Positions 1 through 9,998 of a stretch of 64,000 bases of DNA are shown one piece after another. The stretch's first letter is position 1. The number at the start of each line of letters is the position of its first letter. The stretch comes from Spinacia oleracea. Taxonomy: Eukaryota > Streptophyta > Magnoliopsida > Caryophyllales > Amaranthaceae. The notes beneath the pieces were generated by a model. It was not told the DNA's origin and did not search any database. It saw only the letters and a list, made by a program, of their open reading frames with translations. The position numbers were made by a program, and so were the translations under genes. Location: assembly GCF_020520425.1 (NCBI RefSeq), contig NC_079491.1, positions 47,482,027 through 47,546,026 of the forward strand, in the 5' to 3' direction.

Positions 1-2222
1 CGAAGACGTGGTGGGTCATCAAAATCCATTCCACAAAAGGTCAAAGGAAAGTCCAAAGCACAAGGTACAGTCCTGTTATTTGGTATATTTGTTCATAATT
101 TTTTGCACAGTACAATAAACTAACTGATGTACAACAACCACTAGCAGAACCTGATATACCATCTGAGAGAATAAGTGTTATTGAGAAGTCCATCTCGATG
201 AACCAATACACCAGGAAGAATAGAAGGACAAAGAATTATGAAGATGCACTACACCTTGATGAGCCACTGCACCTTGAAGAATCAGCTCAGATTGGGACAA
301 ATAAATCTGGAGTGGCACTAAATGAGACCGAGCCGAACCAACCTGATGATGCACTGCACCTTGATCCAGGTAAACCACACTATGCAGCGATATTCTGAAA
401 TTTGGTTCTTCAAACTTGTAGATATTATTGAATGCAGTACTACATATTGAATTAAGACAATGACAACATGCATATACTATATATATTTATTAAACCACCT
501 TAAATCTGATTCTAATATCTTGATCTAGGTAATAGCGTTCCAACCCACAATGACGAGAGTTTTGTAGCAAGTCCTGAAGTAAGTGAAAAGGTGGGCACAT
601 TTGATTCGGAAAATGAAATAGAGTACTCCTCCCGTCCCATCACCCTAGGTTTGAAGAAAGAGCGGTTTCGTATGAGAAAAAAGTTTTGTGAAATGAAGGA
701 AAGTCGCAAGAAGAGGATGATGGGACCCTCCCCGACGCTCACTGAGTCGTACATTCAGATTTGGCGGCCAAAAAAATCCGTGCCTACGTTGATATGATAG
801 CCCAATTCGTTATGGACAACAGTAGTGGGTCATCTAGAAATCTGAATGGAAAGTAAGTTACTTTATTTCTTATGGTTTGTTGTTTCATGGGTTATGTTTT
901 ATGCTATACTAATTATTCATTGGATGTGCTTGAAGGGTCGGACCTAAAGTGTTGGAGTTCGATGGAGATTTTGTGAACGCAAACCTGAGTATGGGTGTTG
1001 TAAGAAGTAATAGTGAAGTTACTGACCAGGTATGCATTGTGTACTAGCTTGCAAGACAGATCTATTATTCATTATGTTCTTTTAACTAATTTAATATGTA
1101 CAATACATTTCAACATAGTATGTGAGGGTTGCAAGACAGATCTATGAGGAAACATGGAAATTACAATTTCCAAACCGGAGTAGGCGTTTCATGTTGGATC
1201 CTGCATTTGGGGTGAGGCCTATGTCAAATTGCTTTGTCTTTCCCCCCCTCCCCCCATCCCTCCCCTATAACATTCACTGATATTCTTACTTGTGTGGGAC
1301 AGACATTAGTTGTGGGTGCCAAAGGTGATTCTGATCAAATTAACAGCCTTGCGCAACGGTACACTAAATACCTGAGTGGAACACCTCTCACTAGAATAAA
1401 TGTGGTTAGTATTAGTGCTTGCAAATTTAGAAACTGTAATATGGTGTTTTGTTTTAATAGAAAACTGTCTGATGACTAAGTTTTGTTTTTAAAGGTGTTT
1501 GTGCCCGTTCTAGTCAAATGGCACTGGTGGTGTGTTGCATTTTCAATGAATAGACAAGAGATCCTAGTATGGACTCACTGAGCACCACCGATGCGGCGAA
1601 TGTTCGCTCATTAGAGGTCACCCAATTGGTATGCAAAAACTTACCTAAGGATCTTTCTAGTACAATGTCACAGCACCACCTATCCAGTAATAGATTTCTT
1701 TCTAGTAAAATGTCCTCATCGTATGCTAAGTATTTTCAACAATATACAGGCCTATGCGATGGACACTGCATTTTCATTGATAGATCCGGAGTGGGTTACT
1801 GATACAATCACAAGTGAATGGCGTAGAACATCATTGGCCATGGAGCAACAAGAGGACGGGTTAGTGTTTCATCCGAACATGACTAACCGTGTTCATATGG
1901 TGTTATATGTTTTTACAGTGTTCTTATATTGTAAGTATTTATTATCCAGGCACAGCTGTGGTGTGTGGATGCTACTTTGTATTAAACGGAATGCGGATAG
2001 GATAAGAACTCGCCTGGATCCGGTAACCTTTTTTTTTTTCTTATATGACATGACAAATCAATCACTATGTATTCCCGGTTAATTATCGTGTGACTTGGAT
2101 TATTATAGGTACCCGGTTTTCCAGAAGAAAGGAAATGGCTATTATGTGAAGACATTATGTCTGATTTCAACGACGCCAAGAAAGACGTGCTTAAACGGAT
2201 TCATGACGCCTGGATAGACTGA
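1..2222 (+). pseudogene. Ulp1-like (peptidase C48) protease gene, 5' part outside window, two frameshifts
   Basis: The protein resembles the C-terminal catalytic domain of Ulp1/SENP cysteine proteases, which remove SUMO. Exons I infer from GT/AG sites and phase: 1-64, 148-369, 529-852, 936-1029, 1119-1211, 1303-1404, 1495-1628, 1750-1859, 1950-2022, 2109-2222. The catalytic His lies in KWHWWCVAFS (codon at 1522-1524), the Asp in the following W-D-S block near 1570, and the Cys in SCGVW (codon at 1957-1959). The N-terminal part is basic and charged, with a repeated ALHLD/PLHLE motif. Two single-base losses break it: an A run at 770-776, after which clean coding resumes one frame over, and a GG at 1570-1571 at the catalytic Asp. 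All other exon phases agree, so decay is recent. Ulp1-like domains are known passengers of plant MULEs, and a transposase lies 9 kb downstream. Sure of the family, less of exact exon ends. Confidence 0.8.
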
Positions 2223-2925
2223 CAAACCTTTTTGTAAACCCTCGTTCCTGACACATTTTGCAGAGTATCGACACATTTATTTTGAAAGAACGGCACGATT
2301 CATGACAACTCTAATCCAAATTGTGACAATAATTATCTATCATGTGACAGTATATGCCAACACTTGCTAATTCATATGACATATTAATAGGATGTTAGAG
2401 TAAAGTTTGGGCTGTTAGGCTAATTAATTATTGGCTCAACTTTGTAAATTATTGGCAATTCGTTGCATTTTGTAGATAAAGGTCATTTTGTAAGGTATTA
2501 AACTAAAGGCCCGCCAATCGTATAAGTATGGGGAAAATATAGGCCATTTTGTAAATGTGTTGGTTACTAGACGCATTGTTTTTGAAAAACAACCATCTAA
2601 TTCGTTGACATTTTATATCTATGACTGTAAATACTTTACGTAAATAAGTAGGTGACTAAAATTTGATTATTCATATTTTTGATAATTATTTGCAAGACTA
2701 TAAGGTAACAAATGACAGAATAGATCCCAGATATGACAGTATGTACGTCATTGGTAAAATTTGACATATAAAAAAGAAATAGAGTTATTCACTTTATTAA
2801 ATCTCAATCTTAATTTAATCCTACCACCCACCCTCCTTAATAAATACCACCCCGCTTATGCATTTATTTTTCATGTCCTCTCTATCTCCCTCTTCATTCC
2901 TCCTTAAATCTGAGTCTTCAATATT
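2223..2925. other. AT-rich spacer, no gene seen
   Basis: This stretch between the protease and GRF genes has stop codons in all frames. It contains GACAGTAT-type motifs at about 2344-2353 and 2733-2742, the same short word that recurs in other gaps up to 16.1 kb. The last 100 bases are pyrimidine-rich and may be the leader of the next gene. Confidence 0.5.
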
Positions 2926-3480
2926 ATGTCAAATGAGTCGCGGTCTGGTTCAGTTTCACGAAAGGGTTGTAGGGGAATGGTGAAATGTTATCATAACTTG
3001 GAATCTCCTCTCCAAACTTGCAAGCGAGGTGCAAATATTGGCAAGAATTTTTATGCATGTCCTTTATGGCCCGTAAGTTTATGGTTAAGTTCTTGAAATT
3101 TAAAAATTATACTTTTATCATATCGTTAATACTAATTATTGTTCTAATATTTTTTCAATTAGAATTCTCCATGCAATATTTTTAGGTGGGAAGGTGACAA
3201 TAGTGTGCCGTTAAAGGAAATAGAAGATTTGCGTTACCAACTTTTTGAGAAGGACCATATTTTAGCTGAAATGGAAGCTCAAAAGAAGATTGTGGAGGCA
3301 AAATATCAAAAGTTGAAGATGAGAAAGGAGGATCTTGAAAGTGATGTGCAACAGATGAGGGATGAACTTTGTCAAATGCGAGTTGAATTGTTCAATACGA
3401 AAAGAAATGAAAAAACCTTTACAATTGGTTTGCTTGTTTCATGGCTTATCTTTGCCATTGTAATAACGTTGTTAAAATGA
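2926..3480 (+). CDS. GRF-type zinc finger, coiled-coil, C-terminal membrane protein
   Basis: Two exons, 2926-3072 and 3163-3480, join in phase 0 to a 154-residue protein. Residues about 20-62 fit a GRF zinc finger: a Cys-His start (KCYHN), a second Cys, the NIGKNFYACP core, and the closing PCNIFRW block, split by the intron. GRF fingers bind single-stranded nucleic acid in known proteins. Residues about 65-130 are rich in heptad-spaced Leu/Glu/Lys and look like a coiled coil. The last about 20 residues (GLLVSWLIFAIVITLL) form one hydrophobic helix ending almost at the C terminus, so the protein could be tail-anchored. The reading frame is intact. Small GRF plus coiled-coil plus membrane proteins are common in plant genomes and inside plant transposons; here it sits between the Ulp1-like and SUMO-like genes. 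Its role in the element is unknown. Confidence 0.75.
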
Positions 3481-3756
3481 TGTAATTTATATTACATTCC
3501 TTTTAACTTTACTTAGTCACCTACGACCCCATGTGAGTAGATTTCAACTTAGTCAACTTTGACAATATTTTATACTAATATGACAAATGCTAAATATTAA
3601 ATGGCAAAAACACACACAAACATAGATTAAGCTTGCTTGTCACGATATTATTACAACATAGACAAATGCCAATTCCAGATAGAAAATATGGCATTAATAG
3701 ATAATAATAAAACATTAATAGATAATATGGCATTCATAGATAATATTATAACATAA

Positions 3757-4614
3757 TTAGTACTCCTCATCGTCGCTTGATTCCCCCTCCTCACGATCCG
3801 AAGAAGATGATCCCCTAATACCATCATACATCCTTTCACCAAAAGTAACAGCTGCATTGCAATGGTTCTCTCTATAGTTAACCGGGTAGTCGTCAAAAAC
3901 CAATCGGTTAGATGTGACCAATTCTCGGTGCTTAGTTGAGTCAAATCCATTTACTTCAAGCATCCTAATCTTGAAGTCCTTGAACGCGTGGTGGTTGGTC
4001 TTGATGTCCTCGCAAATGTCAGTTGGACCAAATTTTATCCAGTTGATAGTTTTATATACCACACCGTTGGTTAGGCCCCCGCAAAAGTCCCTCCTTAGAA
4101 TTACCATTCCCCAACAGTCACCATGGGTTAGAATAAGTTCATCTACCATCCCAACCCACTTGGGGATTGTGGATGTCAGATGGAAAAAATTAACTAATGG
4201 TCGATACCTCCTTTCATCATTAACACACAGGCGGAGATAACCACGGAGTTGAATTAGGTTGAAGGAGAAACAAATATTGTACATATCTAATAGATAGTAC
4301 ATAAGACAATAAGCTTCACGGCGAAACCGTAGTGGATTGCTAAGCTTGAAAGGTTCAATAAAGGGATACTCAGGGTGAAACACTATACCGTTCACTACAT
4401 CATAACCACTCCTAGCAACGGTAGCCAGCTGGTGTGCAAACATCTTTGTTCTGTTTCGCGCCTTCAGCGTGTGGTACCCCAACTTTGCTCTCAGTTCCGA
4501 TGGGCCATCCATGATGGCATTCATCAGGACCGCACAATTTTTCTCAGGGCTGGTGTTTTTCTTGCTAGGAGGACAGCAAAAAACGTAGGTGCTACTCCCA
4601 ACCGGATTTTCCAT
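3757..4614 (-). CDS. unrecognised 285-residue protein with acidic serine tail
   Basis: A single uninterrupted reading frame of 285 codons begins with ATG at 4614. I recognise no family. The body is mixed alpha/beta-like with many aromatic residues and several Cys/His (for example CCPP near residue 14), and blocks of hydrophobic residues around 125-150. The last about 25 residues are Ser/Glu/Asp-rich (SSSSDREEGESSDDEEY), a tail like those of nuclear or chaperone-type acidic proteins. The ATG directly follows an acceptor-like TAG, and a small open exon with its own ATG (4782-4722) ending in a GTATGT donor lies upstream, but joining the two does not keep frame. It could therefore be the main exon of a slightly larger gene. 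It lies inside the presumed MULE, divergent from the GRF gene. The length of the intact frame is the main argument that it is real. Confidence 0.6.
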   Translation of the reverse strand: MENPVGSSTYVFCCPPSKKNTSPEKNCAVLMNAIMDGPSELRAKLGYHTLKARNRTKMFAHQLATVARSGYDVVNGIVFHPEYPFIEPFKLSNPLRFRREAYCLMYYLLDMYNICFSFNLIQLRGYLRLCVNDERRYRPLVNFFHLTSTIPKWVGMVDELILTHGDCWGMVILRRDFCGGLTNGVVYKTINWIKFGPTDICEDIKTNHHAFKDFKIRMLEVNGFDSTKHRELVTSNRLVFDDYPVNYRENHCNAAVTFGERMYDGIRGSSSSDREEGESSDDEEY

Positions 4615-5107
4615 CTACAAATCAGTAAAAAAATAAGTAAACATGCCTTTTATCAATGCTTGATGGTGTTACAACCATAGATCTTAGTAATAATAAGGTA
4701 AATAAGAGGAGCTTTACATACCTTTACGACAATAATTAGCAATACTTGATGGTGTTATTTCAAACCAAAGGTCATCTTCCATTTTATAATTTGGATAGTA
4801 GTAGTAGATTACTGCTCGTAGAGGAATCTTAGAGTCAGCAGGATATGTGATAGTATTTGCAGGAGATGTGACAACACACTGTCTGACAATGACCTACAAC
4901 TCTAGTGGAATCTAATCAGAAGGAAATGAAAATTGGACCATGACCATCAATTTTCAGCTACCATTTTATAAAACCGTACGATATCATCAGGTTTACTAGT
5001 CCAACTACAAAACTAGTTGAACTAGTCCAATTACAAAACAAAACGTGATAACATAAAGAACAAAATTTAAATATAAAATAAATAACTCGTAAAATGAGTT
5101 GTTGTGC

Positions 5108-6085
5108 TTAAGCGACATGAATAATCCCCATCCATTTATTAGTGGAAACCTTAAAAGACTTGGCTGAAACATTGTTAGACAATCTTATTACCGCAATCCC
5201 TCCCGACAAACCTTGCGGTTCTGCAACCTTTGCAAATGTGGATGGATAATCCTTCATTATCCACTTACACATAGTTTTTGTTACCCTTGTTTCTCCGATA
5301 ATCAGCAGGTCGGGTTCAACTGCGTTGATAAGTTGTTTCATTCGTGTAGGAAAACATTCCAATGCCATCCCTTTACAATTCCAAATCAAAACATCAGTTG
5401 TCTGTTTCCTGAATTCACATTTGCCCCGCTGTTCTGATCTCACATCCACATCAACCTCTAAGCGCCTCCCATCCCGAAGATCAGCGGTGATAGACTTGGA
5501 CCTTGCCTTAATATGAATGTTGTGCAACTGCCTCAAATCAAGCTTCATTATTTTCAGAAAATCCGATAAACTAGACATATCAAAATGGTACGAACCTTTG
5601 GATAGTATCACTGTCTCGTAAGTGAGCGGCAATTGTGGATAGCACATTGACATAATTGTATCAATTCTCGTTAATATGTCAATAGCCTTTGACTCTTTAA
5701 TATACCAAGTGTAGAAAATCTTCAACGGGGTTGGCAATAAAGCTAGATCGGATAAATCCGGCAAATGGAATGGTTTAATAATCCCCGTGGTAGAAATCTG
5801 CACTACATTGGTGAATTGTGGGTCAATCTCAGATGGATTTAGAATGAAATCTACGCACTGTTTTTTGGTTAAGTACGTGACTTTGAGGAGGTTTGTAGAA
5901 GAGCTTGGTTGACTAACAACAACTATTGATTTTGAATCAAGGTTCGGGAAAAACTTGCCGTATTTTACTATTTTTGACTCGCTTAATTGTAATGTATCAG
6001 TTGGTTTAAGCATAACTTCTACATGCTCAACATTTTTTTCTTTGTGGTTCTCCATTGACGAGCTCTGCATTATAATACCATCCAT
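5108..6085 (-). CDS. novel N-terminal region fused to truncated EEP (LINE-endonuclease-like) domain
   Basis: A single open frame of 325 residues from ATG 6085. Residues 1 to about 225 match nothing I recognise. From about residue 229 the protein looks like the start of an endonuclease/exonuclease/phosphatase fold as in plant LINE retrotransposons: VLIWNCKGM (metal-binding Asn), then DLLIIGETRV (metal-binding Glu), then the LSGGIAVI strand. It stops soon after, so the later His and Asp residues needed for nuclease activity are absent; catalysis is unlikely. A second protein with the same layout lies on the other strand at 8055-9197 and also spans 325 codons. The stop is at 5108-5110. A captured LINE fragment used as a binding domain is one explanation; chance read-through into an old LINE is less likely because the layout recurs. 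Confidence 0.65.
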   Translation of the reverse strand: MDGIIMQSSSMENHKEKNVEHVEVMLKPTDTLQLSESKIVKYGKFFPNLDSKSIVVVSQPSSSTNLLKVTYLTKKQCVDFILNPSEIDPQFTNVVQISTTGIIKPFHLPDLSDLALLPTPLKIFYTWYIKESKAIDILTRIDTIMSMCYPQLPLTYETVILSKGSYHFDMSSLSDFLKIMKLDLRQLHNIHIKARSKSITADLRDGRRLEVDVDVRSEQRGKCEFRKQTTDVLIWNCKGMALECFPTRMKQLINAVEPDLLIIGETRVTKTMCKWIMKDYPSTFAKVAEPQGLSGGIAVIRLSNNVSAKSFKVSTNKWMGIIHVA

Positions 6086-6205
6086 TTCTCTTTAGGAATT
6101 CCCAAAAAACTTGTGCTGAATAAATATAACATGTGATGTGGTTTAGTTGGAAAATTTATTAGCAAAGCTGCCAAATTGTGGGAAATTAATTAGCAAATCT
6201 GCCAA

Positions 6206-6480
6206 ATGAAACACGTTACATTTGTGGGGCCAAATTATTATTCTCCAAACAAATTGTTCTCTGTCAGACTTTATGAGATATTCTCTGTCATACATAGTCT
6301 CTGTGATAATTATTCTCTTGTCCTTTATAATGAATCAACGTACGTACGAAATATGTTAAAGCCTATCTACATACTGTCATATATATTCTCTGTCATATAT
6401 ATTCTCTGTCAAATAAGTTAAGAGATATTCTTTAAAAGGAATCGAATCAAAATCTCTTAGATATTCTTCTTTCTGAGATA
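6206..6480. repeat. cluster of TTCTCTGTCA / ACTGTCAT words
   Basis: The words TTCTCTGTCA and TATTCTCTGTCAT occur about five times between 6250 and 6420, with a TACTGTCAT near 6377. The stretch has no useful reading frame and separates the minus-strand EEP fusion from the first SUMO-like gene. It belongs to the dispersed motif family seen in other gaps of this element. Confidence 0.5.
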
Positions 6481-6883
6481 TTCTTTCCCAGATACAGCTT
6501 TATCTGAAATTTTCCTTTCCAACACAAAGGAAAACTTCACTGACTTTACAATTAGAAAACAACGTCCTTAGTTGCACTGTTTCAGTTCGGTTACAAACGG
6601 ATCGTGTCATTGAATTCGTTAACTATTTCGTTAACAAAGTATAAACCGTTTGATGCGTATCATGTAATTACCAAACCCGGAACATGTCATGATCTGTACA
6701 TACATATGATCTCTAGTTTTACAATATATATGATCTGTATTTTTACAATACATATGATCTGAACTTTTACAATATATATGTCATGAACTTTAACAACTTC
6801 GACTTTGTTTTCTATTTTATAAAATGAATTTAGATCATACGGTACGTATATCCTGTCATTTTACAATATATATGTACTCATAC

Positions 6884-6891
6884 TATAAATA
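6884..6891 (+). promoter_or_regulatory. TATA box of SUMO-like gene A
   Basis: TATAAATA lies 63 bases upstream of the ATG at 6954, a normal spacing for a plant RNA polymerase II promoter with a short leader. Confidence 0.5.
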
Positions 6892-6953
6892 GAACTGTAT
6901 TGTATTACAAGTAGGTGGACAACACATTCCTTGTTTTTGGCATCAATTAATAA

Positions 6954-7713
6954 ATGTCTTCAAACTCTTCCTCCAACCATTCTGCAAATGACTCAGACTC
7001 ATCAGCTGAGAGTTGTGTGATTCTTGGGAAATCACTAACCACGGCCATTGGCGTTCTCGTCAAGGGTGGGCACGTGGACGACAAAGGAGCAAGGTACATA
7101 ATGAACTTTGACGGGCCATTCAATAGTATTTACAAGGACTACGCTAGGAAAGTGGAAATAAGCACGGATGACTTGAGGTTATACCATAGGGGACAACTAA
7201 TTACTCCGACCGATACCCCGATGAGGAGTGGTTTCCATGGCAATGAAATCTTATTAGCAATGCATAAGGTAACAAAACGAACAGGAATTAATTATATACT
7301 CTCCATATTGTTTAACTCAAAATTAATGCTTTGTTTCATTTACTTTATAACACTCCTGATGTATATTTAAAGATTCACTCAAATTGTTTATGGTTTGGCA
7401 GGATGGTAGGGGACTACCGGTGGACGTAATTAGGTCATATAGTCCAGAGCATGTAATGTTCACCGTGTCAGATTGTCGCACCAATCCGATAACTGAGTAA
7501 TATAGATTTAAAAAGCAGGACAATACGGCAAAAATATTCAAAAAGGTCGCGGCCACCTTTCAAGTTGCGGAGAATAGGGTACGCCTTATTTTGGACAACA
7601 AGAATATTGACGACCGGCAAACGATCGAGGAGTCACCTATTTACGACGGGGCAGCCATTCAATTAGTTCGGGAAGGAATTTCCTACGATAGATCCAACCA
7701 TTATCAGGATTAA
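6954..7713 (+). pseudogene. tandem SUMO-like domain protein A, one in-frame stop
   Basis: Exons 6954-7268 and 7402-7713 join in phase 0 to 209 codons including the final stop, with a TAA at 7498-7500 inside exon 2. After a Ser-rich start (about 25 residues), residues about 30-105 follow the SUMO/Rad60 ubiquitin-like pattern: a VLVKG strand, a FDGPFNSIYKDYAR stretch where SUMO has its helix ending in AYC, DLRLYHRGQLI for the FLFDGRRL strand, a TP turn, and GNEILLAMHK near the end. Residues about 140-205 look like a second copy (VRLILDNKNIDDRQTIEE, then YDGAAI). No C-terminal Gly-Gly is present, so conjugation is not expected. The paralogue at 9999-10738 has Gln at the stop position, so one C-to-T change explains it. 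Confidence 0.7.
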
Positions 7714-7987
7714 ATGGAGCTTGGAGAAGGTAAATTGGTTCTGTCATCCATTATATCATTTTATCTTCAAATATATCATGTTTCTTTTAGCACATTATAT
7801 ATTTTGGTATCCATTATATACAAAAATATTCCACGGGTCATGATAACCATAAACTAAATTGTGACAATAGGTCATTTGCTAAATAGTGGATTAAAGTAAA
7901 AAATAAATATTATCTGTTCATATTGACAGACAATATATTAATGATGACAGCATATACCGACAAAAGACAGTAAACATTTGCAAATAG

Positions 7988-8002
7988 ACTTGTAATATAT
8001 AG
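7988..8002 (+). promoter_or_regulatory. ACTTGTAATATA core promoter of EEP-fusion gene
   Basis: ACTTGTAATATATAG lies about 55-65 bases upstream of the ATG at 8055. The first 12 bases are identical to the core before SUMO-like gene B (9904-9915), which suggests that these neighbours share promoter sequence. Confidence 0.45.
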
Positions 8003-8054
8003 GCGGAATTTCATTTCCAATTCATTTCCAATTTCCTCTTCAATCCCACACAGC

Positions 8055-9197
8055 ATGAGCCGGTTCCGCCCACCTACCGGATTTTCTTATTCAGAATCCC
8101 TTAGCTCATATTTTTACGAAGACCCTCCACCACCACGACATCCAGAATTAGATTTTAACAACCAAACCTATTTCATATACGATGAATCCCATGGTTCAAT
8201 ACTAGTATCAAAGTCCGACATTCGGGAAATAATTAAGAATCCATGTTCGGACTCTTTACTGCATGGGAACTGCCGCAACATGTATATGTTTGGTTTCGAC
8301 GGCGTGCATCGAGTAGCACACCTTCCAAACCGAACGGATGTTGTAACCGCGGGACATGCATTCCAAGATGATTTGACCTTAGCTCTAGATATTCTTACCG
8401 CTGAAGATGCGGATGACATTGTCCCTCCATTTGCAAGGTTCATTTTGGACCCAAGTCCAACTCTCCCAACAGGTGGTACAATTCACCTATTACGCCGAAC
8501 ACCCGTATAACTTTACATGGGAAGCTATACATATGCCGTTCACATTTTCAAGGTGGTAGCTGACGTTAGCGATATAGATTTGTCTACTTCGGTATTCATG
8601 AGAAGACAAGATAATGTTGACGTTAGGTTCAATTCAGCTAGGTTTGCTGCAACCACTAAGAATCCCCTTAGGAGGTTTCCAACCCCAATGGAAATTGTCG
8701 TATGGAATACGCGAAGTGCCACACAACAATCATTCCCTTCCAATTTTAGAACTCTTTTTTCACTTCATAGGCCCAAGGTGATACTTTTGCTTGAGACTAG
8801 GGTTTGCCATGAGCAGTTTGAATCAATATTCAACTTGCTTGGGTGCAGTTTGAAATGGTCTTGTGTGGATGGTGTGGGAATTTCAGGAGGAGGGGTACTA
8901 ATGTGGGATGATAATCTCGTCCATATTCAACTGAATTCCCAAAATCCTGGACCACAAAGTGCTATGCAAGTAGTCATAAAGGTATATATAAGTTTTGCAA
9001 ATATATATGCAATACGTTTTTAGGGTAACCGATCTCATAGTATCAAACAATTTAATTATAATATCGATATTTTGTGATTAATTGAATCATACGAACTTTA
9101 CTTTTTTATTTTTATTTTTCATTTGTGTTATCTGCTATATACACAGGCAAGATTCTTAGAAGACAAAACTGGACCTAGTAGAAGACTCTTCACATAG
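8055..9197 (+). pseudogene. second novel-domain/EEP-fusion protein, one in-frame stop
   Basis: Exon 1 (8055-8981) and a short exon 2 (9147-9197) give 325 codons if the TAA at 8508-8510 is counted as a residue; both sides of this stop are open in the same frame. The first about 150 residues begin with a Pro-rich stretch (PPPPRHPELDF) and are unrecognised. From about residue 213 an EEP-like start appears: MEIVVWNTRS (Asn), VILLLETRV (Glu), ISGGGVLMW. As in the minus-strand protein at 5108-6085, the frame ends before the rest of the nuclease fold. N-terminal regions of the two proteins do not look alike by eye. The single stop, with coding intact on both sides, points to recent inactivation or to two separate small proteins. 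Confidence 0.6.
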
Positions 9198-9903
9198 TGG
9201 ATGGATGGAAAACTCGGGCCTATTTGCCGGAATGTGTTATCACTGTTGTTACCGGAATGTATAGGCAAGATTCTTAGAAGTAATAGAGGTCTCATTTAAT
9301 GATACCGGAATGTATTATCTCTGTTGTTCCATGCAATCGAAGTACTGGTTTAGTTTGTTTGAATTATAAGTACATGTAGTTTGTTTGAATGTAGTGTTAT
9401 ATTTAAGTTTAAGTGGCCGTGCGTAATTTGTAGTAGTTTAGTATCTAAGGAAAAGTACTAATAAAATTTATGTATGTCTTTTTCAAACCAATTTGGTATG
9501 ATAGATTAGAAATCTTAATCTTAATGTAAGTTATTTAAGTACTAATATGACAAAAACTCTTAAATCATCAAAAAAATTAATTTTTTGGTAGTACGGACAC
9601 GTTACATAAGTATGATGTACAGTCAATGTGGAATCAAATACGGTCATGGACTGAAGCTAGACATTGTAAAAAGAGTGACACGTTTACTTGAAATCATATA
9701 AACCAAATAATCCCCTATAACGAACATGTCACATAACGACCATGTCACTTAAGTAAGACGTACTGTCATTTGGAATCCAATACTGTCATTTTGGACAGAA
9801 GGTAGACATGTGAAGACTGACACGTATACTTAAAATAAATATAACCCAATATACCCCTAAAATAACAACATGTCACAAAAGCATAATATACTGCCAAAAA
9901 TCC

Positions 9904-9919
9904 ACTTGTAATATAAATA
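9904..9919 (+). promoter_or_regulatory. core promoter of SUMO-like gene B
   Basis: ACTTGTAATATAAATA contains a TATAAATA box (9912-9919) 80 bases before the ATG at 9999. Its first 12 bases repeat the sequence upstream of the EEP-fusion gene at 7988. Confidence 0.5.
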
Positions 9920-9998
9920 GGCCTCATTACTTGTAGGTACTCTTAAAGAAAAATACTCTCTCTTTTTGCATAACAAAAATCAAAACAGATAATCTAAA

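Noticed and set aside
4722..4782. Small open exon with ATG and GTATGT donor upstream of the acidic-tail gene
   Set aside because: Joining it to the main frame by the obvious acceptor gives a stop within eight codons; kept only as a note in that gene.
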